This document shows positions 26,308 to 33,817 of a stretch of 64,000 nucleotides of DNA, piece after piece (position 1 is the first letter of the stretch; the number at the start of each line of letters is the position of its first letter). The translations under genes and the position numbers were made by a program. The notes beneath the pieces were generated by a model. That model worked only from the letters and a program-made list of their open reading frames with translations. It searched no databases and had not been told where the DNA came from. The stretch is from assembly GCA_947503715.1 (NCBI GenBank), contig CANNER010000001.1, positions 496,001-560,000 of the forward strand, written 5' to 3'. This DNA is from an uncultured Caulobacterales bacterium (GTDB lineage: Bacteria; Pseudomonadota; Alphaproteobacteria; Caulobacterales; Maricaulaceae).

Positions 26308-27713
26308 GCCCGACCGCCACCCCAAGATTCAGATGCAATCATTTCGTCATAATAGGCGCGATCAGAAATCATCCGTGCAGATGTGTCGAACCGTTTTCCG
26401 AGATCGTCCCGTTCTTCTTTCGAGAGAAGCCGGTCTTTTATCGCGAGTTTCAGTTTCTCGATCTGATCCATCATGATCTCACGCTGTTCTGGCGTTTTAC
26501 AGTTGGCGGTAATTTCGGTCAGCACGGTCAGCATTTTCACGCAAACATTCCGGTCTGCGGCGACATAGGGGCGGCTCTGATCGAACATGACACTGACGAA
26601 ACGCTCAAACGACACGGGGAAGGCCACAACGCGGGGTGAGCCGTCATCATCCCGTCGAATGGGGTTGGGCGGTGCAACGGATTGTAGGGCGTTCATCGCG
26701 CTGTGAAACCAATTAATGCAATTGATCGCGGTGAAAGGATCGTTGATGCCGGGCGAGAGTGCGCGCGCCAGAATTTCCACCAATTCATCGGCGAGGAAAA
26801 GGATGTTCTGGTGCGAATTCCGATCCTGTCCCATGGCATAGGTGCCGCGCAATGATTTCAGCGCTTGGTCTTTGAGTTCAATATCATCTTCTTTGTCAAA
26901 CCAGACATGCATCAGACTATTGCCTTTGACGGTGAAATCTCCCGGTCGGTATTGAAGCCGCACGATCGCTTTATGCTCTTTCGCCCAGTTCAGGATGGCA
27001 TTCTCATTCACGGCCTGAATATAGCCTTCGGCTTCACCATAAACATCGTGACGGATTTTATTTTCGAATAGCGCGTTTATCTCGTCTTTTGTCGGTATAT
27101 CGTCCTCGGCTTCGCCAATATGGCTTGGAAACCTTGCGTGAATTTCCTTGCGCAATTTACGCCCGACATTGCCCGTTATATTCCCAACGTTGAGCGTTTC
27201 AGGGATGTGGTGAATGAAGAAAATCATGACACCGACGCTAAAAATTGTCAGCACCATCGCCACTAGCAGCGAGACATTGGGCACAAATTCGGTAATGGCG
27301 TCTTCTGCGCCCGTACTATCTCCCGTCCGCGCCACGCGTAGGATGAGCAGGCAATAGACAAAGGTCGAGGTAAACGTGCCGAGCGTCACCTGATTGGCGC
27401 GGTCCCGCATGAAATTCCCGATTAGGCGCGGGCCGTATTGTCCGGCGGCGCTCGTTACCGCGACCATGGTGATGGAGAATGTGACGGCGGCGACGGTCAT
27501 CATGGAGCCCGCAATCGTTGTAAGGATCGCGCGCGCCCCATCAGCTTTATTGGAGTAAAACCAGCCTAGGTTTTTTGCGAGCGCATAATCCCAGATGCGG
27601 TCGATATGTGTTGTGATAACCGCAAGAAGGATGGCACCCAGCACCATTAGGCCAGGAATAAAATAATAACTGCTCTGAAGATCGTTCCAGAGTTTAATAA
27701 GGCGAGCGTTCAT
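26304..27713 (-). CDS. DUF2254 family membrane protein
   Basis: 469-residue integral membrane protein. Four hydrophobic segments occupy the N-terminal ~190 residues (YYFIPGLMVLGAILLAVITT, TIAGSMMTVAAVTFSITMVA, TSTFVYCLLILRVA, VSLLVAMVLTIFSVGVMIFF). A cytosolic domain follows with the conserved SAAGQYGPRLIGNFMRDRANQ and ARALSPGINDPFTA signatures of DUF2254. Function unknown. It is 65 bases downstream of alr on the same strand, so the two may share a transcript. Confidence 0.9.
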   Translation of the reverse strand: MNARLIKLWNDLQSSYYFIPGLMVLGAILLAVITTHIDRIWDYALAKNLGWFYSNKADGARAILTTIAGSMMTVAAVTFSITMVAVTSAAGQYGPRLIGNFMRDRANQVTLGTFTSTFVYCLLILRVARTGDSTGAEDAITEFVPNVSLLVAMVLTIFSVGVMIFFIHHIPETLNVGNITGNVGRKLRKEIHARFPSHIGEAEDDIPTKDEINALFENKIRHDVYGEAEGYIQAVNENAILNWAKEHKAIVRLQYRPGDFTVKGNSLMHVWFDKEDDIELKDQALKSLRGTYAMGQDRNSHQNILFLADELVEILARALSPGINDPFTAINCINWFHSAMNALQSVAPPNPIRRDDDGSPRVVAFPVSFERFVSVMFDQSRPYVAADRNVCVKMLTVLTEITANCKTPEQREIMMDQIEKLKLAIKDRLLSKEERDDLGKRFDTSARMISDRAYYDEMIASESWGGGRA

Positions 27714-27778
27714 AAGACAGTCTTTGACACGGTTACAAGGCTTGCGCCAGCGTGCACCGTCGCAGGAAATCTAACCTG

Positions 27779-28954
27779 TCAGTTTGTGAATCGTTCCATT
27801 GGCTTGCCGGGCTTTTTACCCTCATCCGTTTTTTTCGGCTTCCAATAATCGCGGCGGCAGCGCTGGCCCATGCGAACGAGCAATTCATAATTGATTGTGC
27901 CCGCGCTTTTGGCTTCGACCTCCAGATGTTTGCCGCGGAAGATGACGACCCCGCCGACTTCGACGGCCAGATTGGCATTGGTTGCGTCGATCATCGTCAG
28001 GTCCATACTGACGCGGCCGACAATCGGCACCTCCTCGTCATGCAGTATCGCCGTGCCGCGATTGCTTTCATTAACGGGTATGCCATCCGCATAGCCTGCC
28101 CCGACAATCGCAATCCGCATGTCGCGCGGTGCGGTGAAGGTCGCATTATATCCTAGTGTCTCACCCGCCTTAACCCAACGGACTTGCAGGATAGGCGCGA
28201 GGAGCGTGGCGACGGGGTTGGAGACTTCCTGCCCCGGCTTATTCGTCGCGACTCCGCCGTAAAGCCCAATCCCAGGCCGGACCATTTGGAAATGATAGGG
28301 CTTGCCGAGATAGATTCCCGCCGTATTGGCGAGGCTGAGCGGGGTGAGGGGGAGTTGCGCCGCGGCTTTGCGGAATTTTTGCAACTGAGTCTTATTCATC
28401 GGATGAGCTGCATCCGAAGCGCAGGCCAGATGGCTCATCACCCATTCCGGATTGAGGGCTTTCCAAAGCCGTTTATCACGGCCCAACTCAACCGCGTCCT
28501 CATGCGAGAGGCCGAGGCGGTTCATCCCTGTATCGATGTGAATGGCCGTGTAGGGCGGCTCATTCACGCTTTCCGCGACCTCGCCCCAGAAGCGGGCCTG
28601 TTCCATCGAGTTGATGACAGGTTTGAGCTTCGCACCCAGTAAGACGCCTTTGTCGCGCGGGGCAGGGCCATTGAGAATATAGATTGCGGCATTCGGTCCG
28701 ACACCGTCGCGCAGTAATTTGCCTTCGCCCGCCGTTGCGACAAAGAAAATCCGACAGCCCGCGCCGTAAAGTGCCTTTGCGACAGGTACAGCGCCTAGGC
28801 CATAAGCATCCGCTTTCACGGATGCGCCAATCTTCGCCGCGCCAACTTTGTTTTTTAACGCATCATAATTCGCACGAATCTGCGCGAGATCGACCCGTAG
28901 GGTTGGACGGGTGGAGTAGCTGGGCTGATGAGAAAATGATTTGTTGTTTGACAT
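27779..28954 (-). CDS. alr: Alanine racemase
   Basis: PLP-dependent racemase supplying D-alanine for peptidoglycan, feeding the Ddl encoded later in this window. The PLP lysine is K47 in SVKADAYGLG; the catalytic Tyr region is LGYNATFTAP; MVRPGIGLYGG, MDLTMIDATN and INYELLVRMG are further family signatures. The C-terminal tail is slightly long and Lys-rich. Length 391 is normal. It is divergent from the DUF6491-like gene with about 47 bases between starts. Only this one alr copy is visible, so whether it is biosynthetic (alr) or catabolic (dadX) cannot be told; no dadA lies nearby. Confidence 0.95.
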   Translation of the reverse strand: MSNNKSFSHQPSYSTRPTLRVDLAQIRANYDALKNKVGAAKIGASVKADAYGLGAVPVAKALYGAGCRIFFVATAGEGKLLRDGVGPNAAIYILNGPAPRDKGVLLGAKLKPVINSMEQARFWGEVAESVNEPPYTAIHIDTGMNRLGLSHEDAVELGRDKRLWKALNPEWVMSHLACASDAAHPMNKTQLQKFRKAAAQLPLTPLSLANTAGIYLGKPYHFQMVRPGIGLYGGVATNKPGQEVSNPVATLLAPILQVRWVKAGETLGYNATFTAPRDMRIAIVGAGYADGIPVNESNRGTAILHDEEVPIVGRVSMDLTMIDATNANLAVEVGGVVIFRGKHLEVEAKSAGTINYELLVRMGQRCRRDYWKPKKTDEGKKPGKPMERFTN

Positions 28955-29001
28955 AGAGCGCCCTTAGACTGTTTGTGCGGCCACAGAAACAGGAGAGTGC
29001 A

Positions 29002-29430
29002 ATGCAAAAGACACTGATTATTTTGTCGGGGTTGTTGTTAATGAGTTGCGCCAGTTCGGGGCCTTCAAAAGCAGATGCGCGTCGGGCGATATTACTGGAA
29101 GATGTCCGCGTTGGAGAACAGGTTGAAGAGATTTGCTTCTCTCGCCAGATTGACCGATTTCGAGAGAATGGCCGCGATAGCGTGGTTCTGACACGCGGGG
29201 CATCGGATGAATTTCTCCTGATGATCCGGGGCTGCCCGCTTTTAAGTCGCGCGCAGAGCATTCGAACGGGTAACCGGGGCTGCCTCCGCGATATGGGAAA
29301 TATTTTCGTGAGTGACACGGTGTCAGCGCCTCTTTCCGGTGTTCCGCAAAGGATTGATACTTGTCCTGTCCATGCGATTTACAGGTGGAATGAGGACGCT
29401 GAGGACCAGCCTCCCGTCACGGAAAAGTGA
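29002..29430 (+). CDS. DUF6491-like small lipoprotein
   Basis: 142 residues from ATG 29002, chosen because AGGAGAG lies just upstream; an in-frame ATG at 28975 lacks this. The signal peptide ends in a lipobox LLMSC. The mature part contains ICFSRQIDRFRENGRDSVVL and CPLLSRAQSIR with four Cys, resembling the DUF6491 family, for which no function is known. The family call is from memory of the pattern and could be wrong. Followed on the same strand by a terminator-like hairpin at 29601-29660. Confidence 0.7.
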   Translation: MQKTLIILSGLLLMSCASSGPSKADARRAILLEDVRVGEQVEEICFSRQIDRFRENGRDSVVLTRGASDEFLLMIRGCPLLSRAQSIRTGNRGCLRDMGNIFVSDTVSAPLSGVPQRIDTCPVHAIYRWNEDAEDQPPVTEK

Positions 29431-29600
29431 GCGAAATTACGCTCGCTGTTCAGATTGCATTCAACCAACGTAACTTAATAACACATATGCGCGGTAACAG
29501 CCGTGCATACCGTCCGGCGACACTCTCTCTCCTTGTCCGGATTGACCGCTGCAGAACTCTGGCACGAGATCTGGCGTAAAGGTCAACGGTAACGCGCAGC
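29431..29600 (+). other. Non-coding stretch between convergent genes, possible structured RNA
   Basis: No open frame of note. Short complementary pairs suggest structure: CGGTA/TACCG around ACAGCCGTGCA, TTGACC (about 29540) with GGTCAA (29581), and ACAGCC with GGCTGT across to the terminator. I could not match it to 6S, SRP or tmRNA. It may be just the 3' untranslated region of the preceding gene. Confidence 0.3.
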
Positions 29601-29660
29601 AAGGCCGTGGCTGTCTGGTTTTTCTCTCTCTTGACCAGACAGTGCGGCTTTGTCTTTTCT
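29601..29660 (+). terminator. Long terminator-like hairpin
   Basis: AAGGCCG (29601-29607) pairs with CGGCTTT (29645-29651) and CTGTCTGG (29611-29618) with CCAGACAG (29635-29642), giving a 7 + 8 bp stem with a small internal loop and a 16-base pyrimidine-rich apical loop. A U-rich tail GTCTTTTCT follows. It probably ends the transcript of the DUF6491-like gene or of an RNA in the gap. Confidence 0.6.
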
Positions 29661-29668
29661 AGGCCCTC

Positions 29669-29695
29669 AAATGAAAACGGACGCCGAAGCGTCCG
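29669..29695 (-). terminator. Rho-independent terminator of the Kbp gene
   Basis: On the minus strand CGGACGC-TTCG-GCGTCCG, a 7-bp stem capped by a stable UUCG tetraloop (29678-29695), then TTTTCATTT. It starts ten bases after the stop codon of the BON-LysM gene. Confidence 0.85.
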
Positions 29696-29704
29696 CCTTT
29701 ACTC

Positions 29705-30160
29705 TTATGCGCTGGCCGTGCTGATGGCCGGAATGCGAAGCACTTGGCCCGGATAGATTTTGTCCGGATCAGAGAGCATTGGCTTATTCGCCTCAAAAAT
29801 TTCCGGATAGAGTTTCCACGTGCCGTAATATTTCTTGGAGATCGCGGAGAGGGAGTCGCCGGATACAACCGTGTGGAATTGCGATTCGCGACCGCCCAGA
29901 CCGGATTTGGCTTCGTCTTTCACGCCGCCCACACCTTCGACATTGCCGACAGCAAGGATGATTTTTTCTTTCATTTCCTGCGAAACGGCTTCGCCTTTGA
30001 CGGTCACTACACCGTCTTCGGCGACGTCAATGTCAACGCCGTCTGTATTCAGGCCGTAATCTTCAACTTCTTTCTTCAACTTTTCCTTGGCGTCTTTGCC
30101 TCCGAAAAGTCCACCCATCGCCTTACCGGCGGCTTTTGCAAACGGAATCATTCCAAACAT
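29705..30160 (-). CDS. BON and LysM domain protein (Kbp/YgaU-like)
   Basis: 151 residues, the same size and domain order as E. coli Kbp (YgaU, 149 aa), a cytosolic potassium-binding protein. A BON domain covers about 25-85 (EVEDYGLNTDGVDIDVAED, VTVKGEAVSQEMKEKI). A LysM domain covers about 95-145 (HTVVSGDSLSAISKKYYG, GQVLRIP). There is no signal peptide, consistent with Kbp rather than with a periplasmic LysM enzyme. It is monocistronic with its own terminator. Confidence 0.9.
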   Translation of the reverse strand: MFGMIPFAKAAGKAMGGLFGGKDAKEKLKKEVEDYGLNTDGVDIDVAEDGVVTVKGEAVSQEMKEKIILAVGNVEGVGGVKDEAKSGLGGRESQFHTVVSGDSLSAISKKYYGTWKLYPEIFEANKPMLSDPDKIYPGQVLRIPAISTASA

Positions 30161-30376
30161 ATTAGGTCCTTTTCATTTAGCTGAGACATTCCGTCCCAGT
30201 CTTGCAGTGATGCTACAACAATTGACACTAATGGAAAGTTCCAATTTATTCCCTGACAGCGCGGTGAATGACCCTGCATCCGACCCGTAACAAGGCTTGG
30301 CGTTTGGCCTCGACCTCGCTATAGCACGGCGGAATATACCCGGTTTGGACGGGCAGATAATTTTAAGGGTCACGTT

Positions 30377-30505
30377 ATGGCACTCATTCAAGCGGGCATT
30401 TCCATTTTCGGTTTGTTCAACATGGATCCGGCACTCTTTGCATTCGCATTTATTGCCCTCGCATTTGGCGGTCTGAATCTCTTAGAATATAAGCGTTTCG
30501 ATTAA
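30377..30505 (+). CDS. Small hydrophobic peptide, 42 residues
   Basis: A short gene starting MALIQAGISIFGLFNMDPAL, with a hydrophobic helix (FAFAFIALAFGGLNLL) and a charged tail EYKRFD. AAGGGT lies seven bases before the ATG, a good ribosome site. It is 24 bases before the antiporter start, on the same strand and in an otherwise gene-poor 216-base gap. One transmembrane segment is likely. I do not recognise a family; it may be an accessory subunit or regulator of the antiporter, but that is only inferred from position. Confidence 0.65.
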   Translation: MALIQAGISIFGLFNMDPALFAFAFIALAFGGLNLLEYKRFD

Positions 30506-30529
30506 GCCTGATTTTCAGGGCATTTGCTC

Positions 30530-31498
30530 ATGCTAACCGCTTTTCTTCTTCTTACCATTGGCTTGGTCATTTTGATTGTGGCCGGGGATATCATGGTACG
30601 CGGCGCTGCGGCGCTGGCGCGGCACTGGGGTGTGCCTGCACTTATCGTCGGGCTCACAATTGTGGCGTTTGGTACGTCCGCACCGGAAATGGTGGTGGGT
30701 GTACAGGCTGCTCTGATGGGGCAGGGGGATTTGGCGGCGGGTAATGTCGTCGGATCGAACATCGCCAATGTTCTTCTGGCGTTGGGTCTGCCCGCGTTAA
30801 TTCTCGCCATACCGACAAACATGGCGGGCGTGGCGCGGAACAGCTTTATAGCGCTTTTTGCGTCAATCCTTTTTATTGTACTCGCATTCCTCGGAAACCC
30901 AATGGTTCTGTGGCAGGGCGCGATCCTTTTTGGCGGAATAATCTTTTATCTTGGCTATATGTTCCGCCTCGCAAAAGCAGGCGCGGATGACCCCATTCTT
31001 GAGGAGATGACCGAGATTGATGAGGGCGAAGACGGACTTCCGACCAATGTTTGGAAATCGGTAATTTACCTTATTCTCGGTCTCATCGGTCTGATTGGTG
31101 GGGGATCGCTGATTGTCAATAACGCTGTGATTATTGCCGAAGGTTTTGGCGTTTCAGAAACAATCGTCGGTCTGACAATTGTTGCAATCGGGACTTCTCT
31201 GCCGGAAATCGCGACCGTTGTGATCGCAACCTATCGCGGACATCCGGAAGTCGCCATTGGCGGTGTGTTGGGGTCGAATGTATTCAATGTCTTTGCCGTG
31301 CTCGGTGCGTCGGCTCTGGCGGGGCCGATCATGATTGATGATACGCTGAAGGTTTTCGATTTCTGGGTTATGCTCGTCTCGTCCTTTGTCCTGCTGGCCT
31401 TCGTCCTGACGCGCAAGCCGATTGGGCGTAAAACAGGTGTTATCTTCACCGTCGCTTACATCCTCTATATTCTGGCGGTTGCCGCCCGCATGATGTGA
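30530..31498 (+). CDS. Calcium/sodium antiporter, CaCA family
   Basis: Inner-membrane cation/Ca2+ exchanger of the YrbG-like class (322 residues, about 10 membrane segments). The two inverted alpha-repeats are clear: GLTIVAFGTSAPEMVVG in the first half and GLTIVAIGTSLPEIATV in the second, each with the ion-binding Glu; GSNIANVLLALG and GSNVFNVFAVLG follow them. An acidic cytosolic loop (EEMTEIDEGEDG) separates the halves. ATG 30530 is preferred to the TTG six bases earlier because AGGG is then nine bases upstream. It overlaps the next gene by one base (TGATG). Confidence 0.94.
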   Translation: MLTAFLLLTIGLVILIVAGDIMVRGAAALARHWGVPALIVGLTIVAFGTSAPEMVVGVQAALMGQGDLAAGNVVGSNIANVLLALGLPALILAIPTNMAGVARNSFIALFASILFIVLAFLGNPMVLWQGAILFGGIIFYLGYMFRLAKAGADDPILEEMTEIDEGEDGLPTNVWKSVIYLILGLIGLIGGGSLIVNNAVIIAEGFGVSETIVGLTIVAIGTSLPEIATVVIATYRGHPEVAIGGVLGSNVFNVFAVLGASALAGPIMIDDTLKVFDFWVMLVSSFVLLAFVLTRKPIGRKTGVIFTVAYILYILAVAARMM

Positions 31499-31860
31499 TG
31501 CGGTTCGAGATTGAAAAAGATTTCCAGTTCGAAGCGGCCCATTATTTCGGCCATGCGGACGCGAATGACCTGTTCAAGAAAATCCACGGTCACAGCTTCA
31601 AGGGCACAGTGACGATCTCCGGCGATCCGCAGGATGAGAAGGGTTGGATCCGCGATCTCTGGAAGATTGAGCAAATTATAAACTCTGTTGTCGAACCTCT
31701 CGATCACTCGCTATTGAACGAGATTGACGGGCTGGACCAACCCGCGCTGGAACAGATCGCGGCGTGGATTTTTGAGCGGCTCGCCCCGAAACTCCCCGGG
31801 TTATCCTGCGTCGAAGTCGGCCGCCCAAGCTGTGGTGAACGGGCGCGGGTGCGTGCGTAA
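31498..31860 (+). CDS. 6-pyruvoyl-tetrahydropterin synthase / QueD-like protein
   Basis: 120-residue T-fold enzyme of the PTPS/QueD family. Zinc ligands are H15 in FEAAHYF and H30/H32 in IHGHSF. The catalytic Cys that QueD carries four residues before the first His of LHGH is replaced by Phe here (LFKKIHGH), and the C-terminal glutamate region reads RPSCGERARV. So it may not be a standard queuosine enzyme. It leads a pterin-type cluster (SDR, FolB), which points to folate or monapterin chemistry; inferred. ATG 31498 overlaps the antiporter TGA. Confidence 0.85.
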   Translation: MRFEIEKDFQFEAAHYFGHADANDLFKKIHGHSFKGTVTISGDPQDEKGWIRDLWKIEQIINSVVEPLDHSLLNEIDGLDQPALEQIAAWIFERLAPKLPGLSCVEVGRPSCGERARVRA

Positions 31861-32599
31861 AGCAGTCCTCATAACAGGCGCTGGGGCGAGGGTCGGTTCG
31901 CACATCGCACGGGGCCTCGCGGAAGATGGCTGGCACATTTGTATTCATTATCTGCGCAGTGAGGCAGGGGCGCAATCTCTTGCGGATGAGATCATAAAAG
32001 CGGGTGGGTCCGCCTCTATCGTCAAAGCCAATCTGTCCGTCCCGCAGGAGGTCAATACGTTGATCGCGCGTTGCGGACGTCCGCTTCACGCGCTCATCAA
32101 TAATGCCTCGACCTTCGCACAGGATAGCGCGGAGGATTTCACGACCGCGACATTGGATTACCACCGCGTGGTCAATCTCGACGCACCGCTGCGTCTCTCT
32201 GCGGATTTCGCGGCGCAAGCGGAGGCAGGCGGTTGTATCATTAATATGATCGATCAACGCGTCCTAAAACCCAATCCGCAATTCTTCACCTATAGTATCG
32301 CCAAGGCAGGGCTGTACTGGGCGACGAAAACGATGGCGCAGAGTTTTGCACCACATGTGCGCGTCAATGGCATCGGGCCTGGTCCGACATTGGAAAATAC
32401 CGAACAGGAAGAGGGCGAATTCTCCGCCGAAGCCAAAGCAACATTGCTGGGTGAGGGCAGTCCGCCGGACACAATCCTCCACGCTGCACGCTATTTGCTG
32501 GGCGCAAAAGTCGTCACGGGACAGATGATCGCTGTGGATGGGGGCCAGCATCTCGTCTGGCAAACACCCGATCTCGCCTTTGGAGGAGCCGTCTCATGA
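31853..32599 (+). CDS. SDR oxidoreductase, FolM/pteridine-reductase-like
   Basis: 248-residue short-chain dehydrogenase. The NAD(P)-binding motif is TGAGARVG (8-15), the active-site signature is Y147-SIA-K151, and NNASTF (83-88) plus FTYSIAKAGLYWATKTMAQ resemble pteridine reductase and dihydromonapterin reductase (FolM). GTG 31853 is chosen: it puts the glycine motif at the expected distance, with an 8-base overlap with the QueD-like gene; the frame is open further upstream but without homology. It overlaps folB by ATGA. The context of PTPS and FolB supports a pterin substrate. Confidence 0.85.
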   Translation: MRKAVLITGAGARVGSHIARGLAEDGWHICIHYLRSEAGAQSLADEIIKAGGSASIVKANLSVPQEVNTLIARCGRPLHALINNASTFAQDSAEDFTTATLDYHRVVNLDAPLRLSADFAAQAEAGGCIINMIDQRVLKPNPQFFTYSIAKAGLYWATKTMAQSFAPHVRVNGIGPGPTLENTEQEEGEFSAEAKATLLGEGSPPDTILHAARYLLGAKVVTGQMIAVDGGQHLVWQTPDLAFGGAVS

Positions 32600-33006
32600 G
32601 CGACCGTAAAACTATGTTGCAACGTTTCCGCTCGCGCAAAGCACTGCCCGTCTCGACGCGCATCTTTGTGCGCGGCCTGCTGATACAGGCCAGTATCGGT
32701 GTGCATCCCCATGAATATGAATCGACCCAACCCATCATCATCGACGTCGAACTCGACATGGCGGATATGAACCTGCCCAAAGAGGACCGTCTCGCCGAAA
32801 CACTCGATTACGGTTTGGTCGCAGAAAAATGCGAAGAACTCGCCCTCGAAGCCCATGTCCAACTCGTCGAAACCCTCGCCGAGCGCATCGCCGACTGGGC
32901 GCTGGCCGCTGACAAACGCGTTCAATCCGTCGCGGTCCGCATCGCAAAACCGCAAGCGCTACTGAAGGCAGATACAGCAGGTGTTGAGGTCGTGAAGACG
33001 CGATGA
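32596..33006 (+). CDS. folB: Dihydroneopterin aldolase
   Basis: FolB converts dihydroneopterin to 6-hydroxymethyl-dihydropterin and glycolaldehyde in folate synthesis. The signature IFVRGLLIQASIGVHPHE, then QPIIIDVELDMAD, ETLDYGLVAEK (the catalytic Tyr) and VETLAERIADW are all present. The 136 residues include a short basic N-terminal extension (MSDRKTMLQRFRSRKAL), a little longer than the usual ~120. The ATG overlaps the SDR stop and its own stop overlaps the AT-rich orphan that follows (ATGA). Confidence 0.93.
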   Translation: MSDRKTMLQRFRSRKALPVSTRIFVRGLLIQASIGVHPHEYESTQPIIIDVELDMADMNLPKEDRLAETLDYGLVAEKCEELALEAHVQLVETLAERIADWALAADKRVQSVAVRIAKPQALLKADTAGVEVVKTR

Positions 33007-33425
33007 AGGGTAAGCCTAGTCCACAGGAACTATACAACTTGGACCTTTATTATCTGAAGGAAAACTTACGAACACTTGCGTCGCGGGAACAAGCCCAAAC
33101 TATCTGGTTAGGGGAGCATCCAAAATACATTGGTGATCCTGCCAAATTTATTAATTCCGTATATGATCGGAATCCGGAAGCGCTCTTCAAATATATGGGG
33201 CTGTTGAATGATAACGATTTTTGTAAACTTTGGGCGGATTTTGAGGGACTCGTAGATAAGGCGCCTATTAAGCATGAACGTAAGTTGTTTCGGTCTCGGA
33301 AATCAAATGCAGAACAATTGCTTTCGTTGATAGATAGCCCAGAATGGAAAAAGCTTAGAAATAATGCGTCTCAGCTTCTCGAAGTTTTAGAACCTTTATT
33401 AATAGGTAAGAGTGAACAGACATGA
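33003..33425 (+). CDS. Unknown protein, AT-rich orphan (140 aa)
   Basis: I do not recognise this protein. It is soluble, mostly helical and highly charged: PSPQELYNLDLYYLKENLRT, then a Lys/Asn-rich middle and AEQLLSLIDSPEWKKLRNNA. No signal peptide or membrane segment. The DNA is visibly richer in A/T (codons such as ATA, TTA, AAT) than folB before it or DUF2237 after it. Yet it overlaps both by exactly four bases (ATGA), so it is a functional operon member. This pattern suggests a foreign gene inserted cleanly between two old neighbours. Confidence 0.7.
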   Translation: MKGKPSPQELYNLDLYYLKENLRTLASREQAQTIWLGEHPKYIGDPAKFINSVYDRNPEALFKYMGLLNDNDFCKLWADFEGLVDKAPIKHERKLFRSRKSNAEQLLSLIDSPEWKKLRNNASQLLEVLEPLLIGKSEQT

Positions 33426-33808
33426 CCTCCCGCCTCAACTCCCTCAATATCCTCGGCACGCCGCTGCAGACCTGTTCGACAGATCCGATGACGGGGTGGT
33501 TTCGGGATGGGTGTTGTGAGACGCAATCCGCGGATCGCGGGCGACATTTGGTTTGCGCGATTATGACGAATGACTTTCTCGCTTTCTCCAAAGCCAAAGG
33601 CAATGATCTGTCAACGCCGCGTCCTGAATATCGCTTTCCCGGATTGAAGGCCGGGGACCGTTGGTGTCTCTGCTTGGAGCGGTGGAAGGAAGCCTATGCT
33701 GTGGGCAAGGCCCCGAAGGTTGTTCTCGAAGCCACGCATCAAATGGCGCTGGAACGCGTGCCGCTTGAGACGTTTCAACAGTTTGCGCATCCGGTTGAGA
33801 CACCCTAA
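33422..33808 (+). CDS. DUF2237 family protein
   Basis: 128-residue protein with the highly conserved DUF2237 signature from end to end: NILGTPLQTCSTDPMTGWFR, DGCCETQSADRGRHLVCA, MTNDFLAFSKAKGNDLSTP, FPGLKAGDRWCLCLERW and VLEATHQMALERV. Five or more Cys are conserved, hinting at a metal or redox role, but no function is established. It overlaps the preceding orphan by ATGA and is nine bases before uvrC. Confidence 0.93.
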   Translation: MTSRLNSLNILGTPLQTCSTDPMTGWFRDGCCETQSADRGRHLVCAIMTNDFLAFSKAKGNDLSTPRPEYRFPGLKAGDRWCLCLERWKEAYAVGKAPKVVLEATHQMALERVPLETFQQFAHPVETP

Positions 33809-33817
33809 CTAAGGGTC

